From Bdellovibrionales bacterium (GTDB lineage: Bacteria > Myxococcota > XYA12-FULL-58-9 > SYDY01): 6,209 nt of DNA. The notes beneath the pieces were generated by a model. It searched no databases. It was not told the DNA's origin and saw only the letters and a list, made by a program, of their open reading frames with translations. Location: the NCBI GenBank assembly GCA_005801425.1, contig SYDY01000111.1, positions 1 to 6,209 on the forward strand. Direction: 5' to 3'. How positions within the stretch are numbered: position 1 is the stretch's first letter; every line of letters begins with the position of its first letter. This document shows, piece after piece, positions 1 to 5,888 of the stretch. Position numbers and translations under genes: made by a program.

Positions 1-194
1 ACATAAAAAAATAAGTAGAATCGTTGCGCCACAAGTTTCTCGACTACCGGGTTGGCCCAAAGGGAAGTCATGAGTTCGCGGGGATGACGAATATAGAAAA
101 ACGAGATTTTTATAAAAAATGAGATGTGACCAAGAGCCAGCGTTTGCGGGGGAGGTCATCGCGTAGCGACGGGTGGGGGTTTCAAGATAAGTGC
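1..194. other. Gene-free left flank with repeat-like sequence
   Basis: I find no supportable gene in these 194 bases. The first 130 are AT-rich with several A and T runs. A stretch near 40-105 ending in GGGGATGACGAA resembles the tail of palindromic repeats common in intergenic DNA of many Proteobacteria, but I cannot draw a clean hairpin there. The part from 143 onward is a clearer repeat, listed separately. The sequence lies downstream of the antiporter gene on the minus strand, so any terminator for that gene should be here. I see no GC stem followed by a U tract in the right orientation. Confidence 0.5.
143..182. repeat. Intergenic palindromic (REP-like) repeat
   Basis: On the minus strand this reads as a C-rich block, then CGTCGCTACGCGATG, then a second C-rich block. 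It is built around a small perfect stem, TCGC (159-162) and GCGA (166-169) with loop GTA. The pattern of two C-rich (or G-rich) flanks around a short stem resembles a family of dispersed extragenic repeats that I know from many proteobacterial genomes. It starts 13 bases beyond the antiporter stop codon. The 12-mer at 159-170 recurs inverted at 1263-1274. The family assignment is from memory, not from a search. Confidence 0.55.
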
Positions 195-1163
195 TCAAAT
201 CGTCGCGATCAAAACCTTCATATAAACAACAAACGCCACAAACAACACGGCCCCATCGCGCCGACTCAGTCGAAGCCCGCTTCGGATCATGGGAAAAAGA
301 ACCAATGCGAGTCCCATCATCCAAAAGCTATCGCGTGTGAGGATCTCGTGTGGGACGCTCAATGGAAGCACCAAGGCCGTGGTTCCTAAAATGCCAAGAG
401 TATTAAAAATATTGGAACCTATAACATTGGCCACGGCGATATCATCGTGACCGCGCCATGCTGCGATCGCTGATGTCACAAGTTCAGGCATGCTGGTTCC
501 GGCGGCAACGATGGTAAGCCCAATAATGGTATCGGAAATGCCCATAGCACTCGCAATGCCAGTGGCACCACGGACCAAGGCCGTGGATCCACCGGCCAAG
601 AGTACAATTCCAATCGCAACAGCACCGGTGTTCAGTACCAGGGAGATGACACCCGTTTTTCCAAAGGATGCTGTGAGGGGGCTTTTCATTTCAAGTTTTT
701 CACGAACGTCTGCTTGGGTACGTCCCACCCAAACCACATAGATCGTGAAACTTATCATGGCCGCCAGGAGAAAAAATCCTTCAGTACGATCGAGTGAACC
801 ATCACGCATCAGCAAATAGAGAACACTTGTGCCGATCATCATCACAGGCCATTCAAAGCGAACGGTGTTGCCTTGAATGATCAAGGGGTTCACCATGGAC
901 GTGAGCCCCAATACTACGGCGATATTAAAAATATTGGACCCGACCACATTACCAATCGAGAGACCAGGAAGACCTTCATAGGCCGCTTGGAGTGACACGA
1001 CCATTTCGGGCATGGAAGTCCCTGCCGCGACGATGGTCAGCCCGACCACGGCGGGCGTGATTTTTGCCAAAAGCGCAATACCGCAGGCACCGCGTACCAA
1101 GGCCTCTGCACCTGCGACCAGAAGCACAACACTTAACGCAATCAGTAAAATGTCGATCAACAT
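195..1163 (-). CDS. Calcium/sodium antiporter, CaxA/YrbG family
   Basis: This 322-residue inner-membrane protein should exchange Ca2+ for Na+ (some relatives also use K+), usually exporting calcium. It has the full internal duplication of the Ca2+/cation antiporter superfamily. The alpha-1 repeat carries GTSMPE at residues 48-53 and GNVVGSNIFN at 71-80; the alpha-2 repeat carries GTSMPE at 222-227 and ANVIGSNIFN at 245-254. By family knowledge, Glu53 and Glu227, with the Ser and Asn of the GSNIFN motifs, form the ion site. About ten hydrophobic segments are visible, with a charged loop near 148-162 between the halves, and the length is normal. The start is supported by AAGGA six bases upstream. 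It ends in TGA. The gene stands alone, between repeats, on the same strand as the 1267-2850 gene but about 100 bases from it. Family certain; exact ion preference unknown. Confidence 0.95.
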   Translation of the reverse strand: MLIDILLIALSVVLLVAGAEALVRGACGIALLAKITPAVVGLTIVAAGTSMPEMVVSLQAAYEGLPGLSIGNVVGSNIFNIAVVLGLTSMVNPLIIQGNTVRFEWPVMMIGTSVLYLLMRDGSLDRTEGFFLLAAMISFTIYVVWVGRTQADVREKLEMKSPLTASFGKTGVISLVLNTGAVAIGIVLLAGGSTALVRGATGIASAMGISDTIIGLTIVAAGTSMPELVTSAIAAWRGHDDIAVANVIGSNIFNTLGILGTTALVLPLSVPHEILTRDSFWMMGLALVLFPMIRSGLRLSRRDGAVLFVAFVVYMKVLIATI

Positions 1164-1169
1164 GGATAG

Positions 1170-1174
1170 TCCTT
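1170..1174 (-). promoter_or_regulatory. Ribosome binding site of the antiporter gene
   Basis: AAGGA on the minus strand lies six bases before the ATG at 1163-1161. It decides the start, because no other in-frame start nearby has such a site. Confidence 0.75.
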
Positions 1175-1190
1175 AATGTGTGAACTTTTG

Positions 1191-1219
1191 TTTTTATGCG
1201 TATGAGTGTGTTGGGTCAA
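1191..1219 (-). promoter_or_regulatory. Candidate sigma-70 promoter of the antiporter gene
   Basis: On the minus strand TTGACC (1219-1214) matches the -35 consensus at five of six bases. It is followed by a 17-base spacer and TAAAAA (1196-1191), a four-of-six -10 match. Transcription would begin about 20 bases before the SD. The -35 lies inside an inverted repeat, listed separately. Prediction from sequence only. Confidence 0.45.
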
Positions 1220-1224
1220 CACTC
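1204..1224. promoter_or_regulatory. Inverted repeat overlapping the antiporter -35
   Basis: GTGTTG (1208-1213) and CAACAC (1217-1222) form a perfect six-base dyad with a three-base centre. The match extends to GAGTG/CACTC if a two-base insertion is allowed in the left arm. The dyad covers the predicted -35 (1214-1219), a typical place for a repressor operator. No U tract follows it, so it is not a terminator. Its regulator is unknown. Confidence 0.35.
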
Positions 1225-1235
1225 CCGATGGACTT

Positions 1236-1271
1236 CGTAGCGGCGCAGCTTGCTGCGCCATGGTCGCTACG
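1236..1271. repeat. Strong palindromic intergenic repeat
   Basis: CGTAGC (1236-1241) pairs with GCTACG (1266-1271). Inside that, GGCGCAGC (1242-1249) pairs with GCTGCGCC (1252-1259) around a TT centre, leaving a six-base bulge at 1260-1265. This gives 14 base pairs of very stable stem. The type is familiar as a dispersed extragenic palindrome. It overlaps the 3' end of the minus-strand 1267-2850 gene and supplies its stop codon. It may protect or end that transcript, but no U tract follows on the minus strand, so it is not a standard terminator. Confidence 0.8.
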
Positions 1272-2850
1272 CGAGTGTCGCACGTATTTTTGATTGTTTG
1301 AGCACTTGAAGTTGCCCTATGGATCCTGCCAGTTCGTGATCACCCCATCGTATGGCCAATTTCTGTGCACGTGATCGCATATGAAATGGTAATGCCACAC
1401 GGGCATGATCGCGCATATGGGCAACCAGTGCGCCGCATGAGGTGGGATCACAAAAAGAAAGCGCATTGATGAGCATGTCGCCTGGTGTTGTGCTGCATGG
1501 TGGCCGTGCATGCTGCACGATGGCATGAACAACCTCGTTGCTACCATGCTTCGTGGCATCCAATAATCCCTCGTCCCATGCGTCGCTAAATCTTCGTTTC
1601 TCTGCATCTTTCCACGGCTTTTTTGAACTTAATCTCTGTTGTGTTTTTAACAAAGTATCAACCGTACGTGCGCTTCCGTGGTGACCGACACATGCGATTC
1701 CGAGGGCGAGGATTTCAACGATGTTCGGATTATGACGCACTAAAAGGTCTGCAATCCGTTCAACGCTGACGGGTGATGCGTGCAGCACGGCATGTTTTAA
1801 AATATCGTGTTCATCTGCAACGAGATGGGGGATGGAAGGTCGTTGCAGGATCAACGCAACGGCGCGGTCGTCGTCGCATGTGAGCGCGGCATACAAATCA
1901 TCATGATCTGTTCCAGAAGGATGGGTTTCCAGATGATGTGCCATCGATGATGCGTGCAATGCCTCTTTGGGAATATCTTTTTGTGTCTGGTTGGTCCAGA
2001 ATCCATGCGGTCGTGCTGCGTGAAATCCCATCGCAGCATGCAATGCGTCGAACGTGTTTGCGGCAATATGCCCTTGAGAAAGTTCATAGGTGCCAGCCTC
2101 GGTTGTGCTCACATCGGTGAGATCCGAATGGGCAATGGGACGTGAGATCCCCGGTTGCTCCTGTGTCGTAAGAAGCCACGTGTGATGTTCTGTTCGCATG
2201 TGCAATCGAACCCCTTCCGGGGCGTTTTGCAGGACTGTCGAAGCATCGCGCCATGCCTGTGGACGTGTGGGGGCATAGAGTGGCCACCATTGAAGGGCTC
2301 CTCCAAGATCAATCGCCGATCCGATACTTTGTCCGTGTTCGGTAACGCTTTGCAAAAAATGCATACGCTGTGCCAGCTGCAGGAGAGGCTTGCAGGCGGG
2401 ACAATGATGTCTATCGCCGCAGGAGAGAACATGCGACCGCACTTCGATTTGGAGAGGGGTTTCTGGGGGCGACGTCTGCGATTCAACCAATCCACTCACT
2501 TCAGCATCCTGCAGAACGTATGACGTATTGATGCTTGCCGTGATGAGCTTTCGGGCCTCGGGATCCATGTGTGGGGCAACGATGTGCAGTCCATGGCATG
2601 CGTCGGCATACAAGATCGCTTCGGGCGATGGGTGGGGCGCGTATGCAGCCTGTTGTAGGTGAAGGCATACCATGCCTGCGCATATGCCCTCTTTGTGTTG
2701 CTTCGCGGGGATCCCAAGCCCTTCAAACGTACCTAAAAGCAGGGCATGCACCGACCTATGGGTTGGTGAAAGGCTTGCTATGGGCGTGGAACGGGCGGAC
2801 ATCAAGCAGAGTTTATCAACAATATTGAATTCTTGATGGGATCTTTGCAT
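1267..2850 (-). CDS. Unrecognised His-rich protein, ankyrin-like C-terminus
   Basis: I do not recognise this 527-residue protein. It has no signal peptide and no membrane segment, so it is probably cytosolic or secreted by a specialised system. About 41 residues are histidine (near 8 percent), very high. The N-terminal third holds EGICAGMVCLHL at 54-65, which resembles the Cys motif of YopT-like (C58) proteases. A His pair follows at 222-223, but the usual Asp is not evident, so this is only a hint. CGDRHHCPACK at 144-154 could bind a metal. From about 316 to 510, segments such as HDDLYAALTCDDDRAVALIL, and similar ones near 348-372 and 425-447, look like degenerate ankyrin or related helix pairs. 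No SD precedes ATG 2850; Met17 is an alternative start, also without SD. The TAG stop lies inside a palindromic repeat, so the original C-terminus may have been altered. It is divergent from the porin. Coding status is likely from length alone. Confidence 0.75.
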   Translation of the reverse strand: MQRSHQEFNIVDKLCLMSARSTPIASLSPTHRSVHALLLGTFEGLGIPAKQHKEGICAGMVCLHLQQAAYAPHPSPEAILYADACHGLHIVAPHMDPEARKLITASINTSYVLQDAEVSGLVESQTSPPETPLQIEVRSHVLSCGDRHHCPACKPLLQLAQRMHFLQSVTEHGQSIGSAIDLGGALQWWPLYAPTRPQAWRDASTVLQNAPEGVRLHMRTEHHTWLLTTQEQPGISRPIAHSDLTDVSTTEAGTYELSQGHIAANTFDALHAAMGFHAARPHGFWTNQTQKDIPKEALHASSMAHHLETHPSGTDHDDLYAALTCDDDRAVALILQRPSIPHLVADEHDILKHAVLHASPVSVERIADLLVRHNPNIVEILALGIACVGHHGSARTVDTLLKTQQRLSSKKPWKDAEKRRFSDAWDEGLLDATKHGSNEVVHAIVQHARPPCSTTPGDMLINALSFCDPTSCGALVAHMRDHARVALPFHMRSRAQKLAIRWGDHELAGSIGQLQVLKQSKIRATLA

Positions 2851-2896
2851 CGAAAAACTGTTTTATTGTCCCGTGGTGCGCTAATTCGCCATCACC
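2851..2896. promoter_or_regulatory. 46-bp divergent intergenic region
   Basis: This short gap must hold translation signals for both flanking genes unless their starts are misplaced. I see no Shine-Dalgarno match on either strand and no convincing -35/-10 pair. The promoters may therefore lie inside the opposite coding sequences, or one start is wrong. Confidence 0.4.
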
Positions 2897-4246
2897 ATGG
2901 TTTTTCACTTTGTTTTATTCTCGTTGTTATATTCCAACACCGTTTTGGCGGCGCAGGAAACACCTCAGGCCGATTTGGCATCGGAACGTACTACGGGTAA
3001 ACCCGAACCTTTTGCTTTTGCAGATTTTTTTTGGTTGCCTGGCGGTGGCGGGACAACGGATCGACCGTTATCGTATGGTCCGTTCACCGGTGAGTTTCGC
3101 ATTGATAGCTCATATCACTACAGCTTGAGTGATCCGGTCGACCACACCATTGCAGGGTCGACCGAAGTATTTCGTCATGGGGAATTTCAATTGACCCATG
3201 TTGGATTTGGCGGCGACTTTAATTACAAACGCGTGCACGCACGCCTGATGACTCAGTTTGGCATGTATTCACAAACTACGGCGCGCAATGATGCGAGTAC
3301 CAGTATAGGACAATGGGATCTTGCGAACGCCTACCGTTACATCTCCGAAGCCTATGCGGGTTATCACTTAAATTATTTGAACGGCATCAACATTCAGGCC
3401 GGTATCTTCATGTCGTTCGTTGGCTTGTGGAGTTACTACAATGCAGACAACTGGACGTACCAACCCTCGTACGTGTCAGCGAATACGCCCTGGTTTTTCA
3501 ATGGCGTTCGTGCACAAATTTTTGTCACCGATAAACTTAAAATTGAACCGATGATCACCAATGGTTGGCAAGCGTATGGCCGATTCAATAAAGGCCTGGG
3601 TGTTGGGATGCAAACCCTGTGGCGCCCCACAGGCAAGCTTTCGTTTGCATTCAATCAGTATTATGGGACGGACTCACTCAATATTCCCGATCGCCGCCGT
3701 ATTCATAGCGATAATTCGTTTATGATGAAGCACTACGAAAATCCCAATGGGCTGGTGACGCGTGTTGCGACGTCCTTAACACTTGATGCTGGGTGTGAAA
3801 TGGGCGGCGGCGTTTCGTGCAATTCACAATACTTCTTAGGCTTTATGGCCTATGTGCGCACGTGGTTTTATCGCGAGATGTTCGCCATGACATTCGGTGG
3901 CGGCGGCATTATCAATCCGGGTCGTTACCTTGTTTTGATCCCGCCGATCAATGGCGCGACCGCATCGACAGCAGCGATAGCATCGCCGTATTTCAGCGCC
4001 AACCCTGGTGACGATTTCAAGGCATGGGATACTCAGCTTACGTTTGATTATATCCCCAAGCCCTTTATTACCTTTCGGGTCGAGTACAATCACCGTGCAG
4101 CCAATGTACCGTATTTTGCAGGGCATGGTGGCATGACACCGCCCGGTGGCAACAACGGCGCCCCGACGGTAGCGATAGGCGGTTGGGCACCGGATCTTGC
4201 CAAAACCGAGGATCGTTTTACCTTGGCGTTGCTCCTTCGACTCTAA
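2897..4246 (+). CDS. Outer-membrane beta-barrel porin, BBP2/OmpL-like
   Basis: This 449-residue protein should be exported by Sec and inserted in the outer membrane as a channel; the solute is unknown. Residues 1-18 form a signal peptide with hydrophobic core FVLFSLLY and a likely signal peptidase I site after Ala18 or Ala19 (VLA-A-QETP). The n-region has no Lys or Arg, which is odd. The mature part is rich in alternating aromatic and polar residues. Segments such as EAYAGYHLNYLNGINIQAGI (151-170), NADNWTYQPSYVS (182-194) and TPWFFNGVRAQIFVTDKLKI (197-216) match the layout I know for putative beta-barrel porin-2 proteins. Gly- and Asn-rich loops lie at 331-345 and 408-430. Cys300 and Cys308 could form a loop disulfide. 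The chain ends FTLALLLRL, an amphipathic last strand closing on Leu rather than the common Phe. An in-frame TAA at 2882-2884 limits upstream extension, and no SD is visible. Barrel call secure, subfamily likely. Confidence 0.88.
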   Translation: MVFHFVLFSLLYSNTVLAAQETPQADLASERTTGKPEPFAFADFFWLPGGGGTTDRPLSYGPFTGEFRIDSSYHYSLSDPVDHTIAGSTEVFRHGEFQLTHVGFGGDFNYKRVHARLMTQFGMYSQTTARNDASTSIGQWDLANAYRYISEAYAGYHLNYLNGINIQAGIFMSFVGLWSYYNADNWTYQPSYVSANTPWFFNGVRAQIFVTDKLKIEPMITNGWQAYGRFNKGLGVGMQTLWRPTGKLSFAFNQYYGTDSLNIPDRRRIHSDNSFMMKHYENPNGLVTRVATSLTLDAGCEMGGGVSCNSQYFLGFMAYVRTWFYREMFAMTFGGGGIINPGRYLVLIPPINGATASTAAIASPYFSANPGDDFKAWDTQLTFDYIPKPFITFRVEYNHRAANVPYFAGHGGMTPPGGNNGAPTVAIGGWAPDLAKTEDRFTLALLLRL

Positions 4247-4384
4247 AATCCTTACTGAAGGCGGCAAGCCGTTCCCCTACATTTCATCCGTATCTACCAC
4301 ATCAATCAATATGACCGATTCTTATGCTTTTTTAGCAACGATGTATTTGCTCTGTCGATAACGCTGTGCTGCACTATTTAGAAA
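4247..4384. other. Intergenic spacer after the porin gene
   Basis: I see no gene here and no clear terminator. A small CGGC-AA-GCCG palindrome occurs just after 4260 but has too short a loop and no T run. A T run at about 4328-4333 has no GC stem before it. Confidence 0.5.
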
Positions 4385-4390
4385 TACAAT
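4385..4390 (+). promoter_or_regulatory. Candidate -10 element for the tandem pair
   Basis: TACAAT matches the -10 consensus at five of six bases and lies 30 bases before the ATG at 4421, giving a short leader with the SD. No good -35 is found 16-18 bases upstream, so the promoter would be weak or need an activator. Confidence 0.4.
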
Positions 4391-4402
4391 TACAAAAGAA
4401 TG

Positions 4403-4486
4403 AATTAAAGGAGTTTTCCCATGACTATCCCTCGTATCCCGGCGAATACCGTGCTTGCTGCATCTGTGGCAATTTCTTCTTCATCG
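4403..4486 (+). repeat. Direct repeat, copy 1 (RBS plus 5' coding end)
   Basis: This 84-base stretch runs from AATTAAAGGAG through the first 22 codons. It matches 4784-4868 with about seven substitutions and one single-base indel. It marks a duplication of the leader and start of the gene. Confidence 0.9.
4407..4413 (+). promoter_or_regulatory. Strong ribosome binding site, first paralogue
   Basis: AAAGGAG lies seven bases before ATG 4421, near-ideal spacing. It strongly supports this small gene as translated. The same site precedes the second paralogue. Confidence 0.85.
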
Positions 4487-4750
4487 GGCGCCTTGCCCCA
4501 TGAACCCCATGCTATTCGGGATGGATTTCATGGGCCAGATCCCGTGCCGGGCTCCTCCGCATCTGCGCCTCCTCCGCCAGCGAAAAAGCCACGACTTCTT
4601 TTGGAAGCGTGGCTCGATAAAAAAATCGAGGAGACAATGGGCGTTTGGGGAGATGTATCAGCCGCTCCTCAGATGCCTGCACTGCCTTTGAATATTCAGC
4701 AATTCTCAGATGCGCAGATGGATGAATGGCTACGCACGCTCGGTAACTAA
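4421..4750 (+). CDS. Small modular protein, paralogue of the next gene
   Basis: I do not recognise the family. The 109 residues divide into a 17-residue N-terminus (start to SVA), almost identical to that of the next gene; a Ser-rich stretch; SSASAPPPPAKKPR at 45-58, where four prolines lead into a Lys/Arg cluster like a monopartite nuclear localisation signal; a variable middle EAWLDKKIEETMGVWGDVS (62-80); and a C-terminal box PQMP...SDAQMDEWLRTLGN. The N-terminus has one Arg and a short hydrophobic run (TVLAASVA), too short for a clear Sec signal. It could be an export tag of another kind. The gene has an excellent SD and sits 52 bases before its paralogue, so the two may be co-transcribed. 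Compared with the neighbour it lacks the coiled coil. Conserved ends with synonymous DNA differences argue that it is a real gene rather than a remnant. A role in the host is speculative. Confidence 0.78.
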   Translation: MTIPRIPANTVLAASVAISSSSGALPHEPHAIRDGFHGPDPVPGSSASAPPPPAKKPRLLLEAWLDKKIEETMGVWGDVSAAPQMPALPLNIQQFSDAQMDEWLRTLGN

Positions 4751-4783
4751 CGTGAGTTGAAAAGAATAGAATAGATTAAATTA

Positions 4784-4868
4784 AATTAAAGGAGTTTCTC
4801 CCATGGCTATCCCTCGTATCCCAGCGAATACAGTGCTTGCAGCGTCTGTGGCAACTGCTTCTTCATCG
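4784..4868 (+). repeat. Direct repeat, copy 2 (RBS plus 5' coding end)
   Basis: This is the partner of 4403-4486. In the first 17 codons, four of five base differences are silent and one changes Thr2 to Ala, so the encoded peptide has been kept while the DNA drifted. Confidence 0.9.
4788..4794 (+). promoter_or_regulatory. Strong ribosome binding site, second paralogue
   Basis: AAAGGAG lies eight bases before ATG 4803 and fixes the start. The AT-rich leader before it has repeated TTAAA units. TTGAAA at 4757-4762 with TTAAAT at 4781-4786 could be a weak extra promoter, but read-through from the upstream gene is as likely. Confidence 0.85.
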
Positions 4869-5888
4869 CACACCCCGGATGCCTTGTCCTATGAATCACG
4901 TACCTTTAATGATTGGTTGTTTGGGCTCGATCATGTGCCTTACTCCTCCGCGTCCGCACCTCCGCCACCGAAAAAGGCAAGGCGGACGATCGAGGATGCA
5001 AGCGCTGGGATGGCTGTTCCACGCATGGACAGCACGCTGCTTGCGCGTGGCGGTGGGCTTCAAGGGGATCAAGAGATAGAATTGCTGAAGATCCAGATTA
5101 ATTCGCTTCGTGCCCAGCTTGTTGATGCGAAAGCGGAGGCCGATCGTCAGAGAAGATACACGTTTGAGAACGTTCAGCGTGCAAACAGAAAAGCAAACAT
5201 AGCAAGCGCATCATGCAAGAATTTGCAACAAGAAATCAAGGGGTTGCGTGAAGCGCAAAGTCCGTCTGAGAGGGATTTTGAATCGCTGCATTTAGAGCGC
5301 AATGAATTGCAGAATTCGGTAGCACGGCTGAAGGAGAATATTGCAACGCTGGGGCGCGAAATCAGCGTTCTACGTGCGGAAAATTCTTCTGTTGCGAATA
5401 CGTCTATAAAATCTTATCGGGCTCAGGTGTGTGAAGAATCTGAAGAAATTCACTTGGCGATGTCCCAACGTATGAGCGCCACTGTTGCTGTCGCTGATGG
5501 CAACGCTGCGCAAGCAAATGCCGAAGTGCATGCCGTGCGTATGCGTGAAAGCGGATTGATCTTGCAGATCAATATGCTGCAAGGCGAGGTGGCGCAAGCC
5601 AATGGCACAATCGCATCACTGCGAGACACTGTCGTCACATTACAACAGGAGGCCGCGGCATTGCGTTCGCAGTTGCAGTCGATGACGACGTCATTTGCGA
5701 TGCCTGCACCGGACGCGCCCGCTGTTTCTTGGGCAATGGGAGCCTCGGGGATGGGCGCAGCAGCGGCCTCCCAGATGCCCGTGCCTCAAATGTCGGATGC
5801 GCAGCTTGATGCGCAGCTTGATGCGCAGTTCGATGTGCAGCTCGATGCATGGCTAAACGTGCTTGATAGCATGGCTAAAAATTCTTGA
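4803..5888 (+). CDS. Coiled-coil protein with NLS-like and acidic-tail segments
   Basis: This 361-residue protein is of no family I recognise. Residues 1-17 repeat the N-terminus of the previous gene. SSASAPPPPKKARR at 48-61 is again a proline run leading into a basic cluster. Residues about 88-295 are a long coiled coil with heptad Leu/Ile positions (ELLKIQINSLRAQL, NELQNSVARLKENIATL, LILQINMLQGEV, LQQEAAALRSQLQ), probably with a break near 151-158 (AQSPSERD). An Ala/Gly/Met/Pro linker follows (299-330), then SDAQLDAQLDAQFDVQLDAW at 331-350, a four-residue repeat of Asp and Leu/Phe. The coiled coil predicts a rod-like oligomer. There is no membrane segment and no clear Sec signal. It ends in tandem stops TGA TAA. 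It could be a structural protein or one delivered into a eukaryotic host; basic cluster plus acidic-hydrophobic tail suggests the latter only by composition. Gene certain, function unknown. Confidence 0.88.
   Translation: MAIPRIPANTVLAASVATASSSHTPDALSYESRTFNDWLFGLDHVPYSSASAPPPPKKARRTIEDASAGMAVPRMDSTLLARGGGLQGDQEIELLKIQINSLRAQLVDAKAEADRQRRYTFENVQRANRKANIASASCKNLQQEIKGLREAQSPSERDFESLHLERNELQNSVARLKENIATLGREISVLRAENSSVANTSIKSYRAQVCEESEEIHLAMSQRMSATVAVADGNAAQANAEVHAVRMRESGLILQINMLQGEVAQANGTIASLRDTVVTLQQEAAALRSQLQSMTTSFAMPAPDAPAVSWAMGASGMGAAAASQMPVPQMSDAQLDAQLDAQFDVQLDAWLNVLDSMAKNS
5796..5855 (+). repeat. 12-bp tandem repeat coding for DAQL units
   Basis: Four units of GATGCGCAGCTT type occupy 5796-5843. 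The first two are identical and the next two have one to three changes. A fifth, degenerate unit (GATGCATGGCTA) runs to 5855. The unit length keeps the frame. The paralogue has one unit plus the same terminal unit (4709-4732), so copy number changes by slippage or recombination. Confidence 0.9.

Noticed and set aside
126-389. 87-residue plus-strand ORF
   Set aside because: It runs through a palindromic repeat and then antisense to the antiporter 3' end, has low-complexity basic sequence and no SD.
490-741. 83-residue plus-strand ORF
   Set aside because: It lies entirely antisense to the antiporter, whose motifs prove the minus strand is coding.
1236-1271. Palindrome as a rho-independent terminator
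   Set aside because: The stem is strong, but no U tract follows on either strand, and the sequence fits a dispersed repeat better.
2155-2523. 122-residue plus-strand ORF and the overlapping 128-residue minus ORF at 2109-2495
   Set aside because: Both are alternative frames inside the 527-residue gene, without SD or recognisable domains.
3836-4267. 143-residue minus-strand ORF
   Set aside because: It is antisense to the porin barrel and reflects the codon pattern of the real gene; Cys/Arg-rich with no motif.
4311-4361. 16-residue ORF in the spacer before the tandem pair
   Set aside because: No SD, no recognisable feature and no sign of conservation visible here.
4421-4471. N-terminus of the tandem paralogues as a classical Sec signal peptide
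   Set aside because: The hydrophobic run TVLAASVA is too short and is preceded by Pro-rich residues with only one Arg; a lipobox Cys is also absent.
4421-4750. First paralogue as a pseudogene of the second
   Set aside because: It has an intact strong SD, its own distinct middle sequence, silent substitutions in the N-terminus and a complete C-terminal box.
5796-5855. Tandem repeat as a CRISPR array or origin iterons
   Set aside because: Units are 12 bp, adjacent without spacers, and in frame within a coding sequence.
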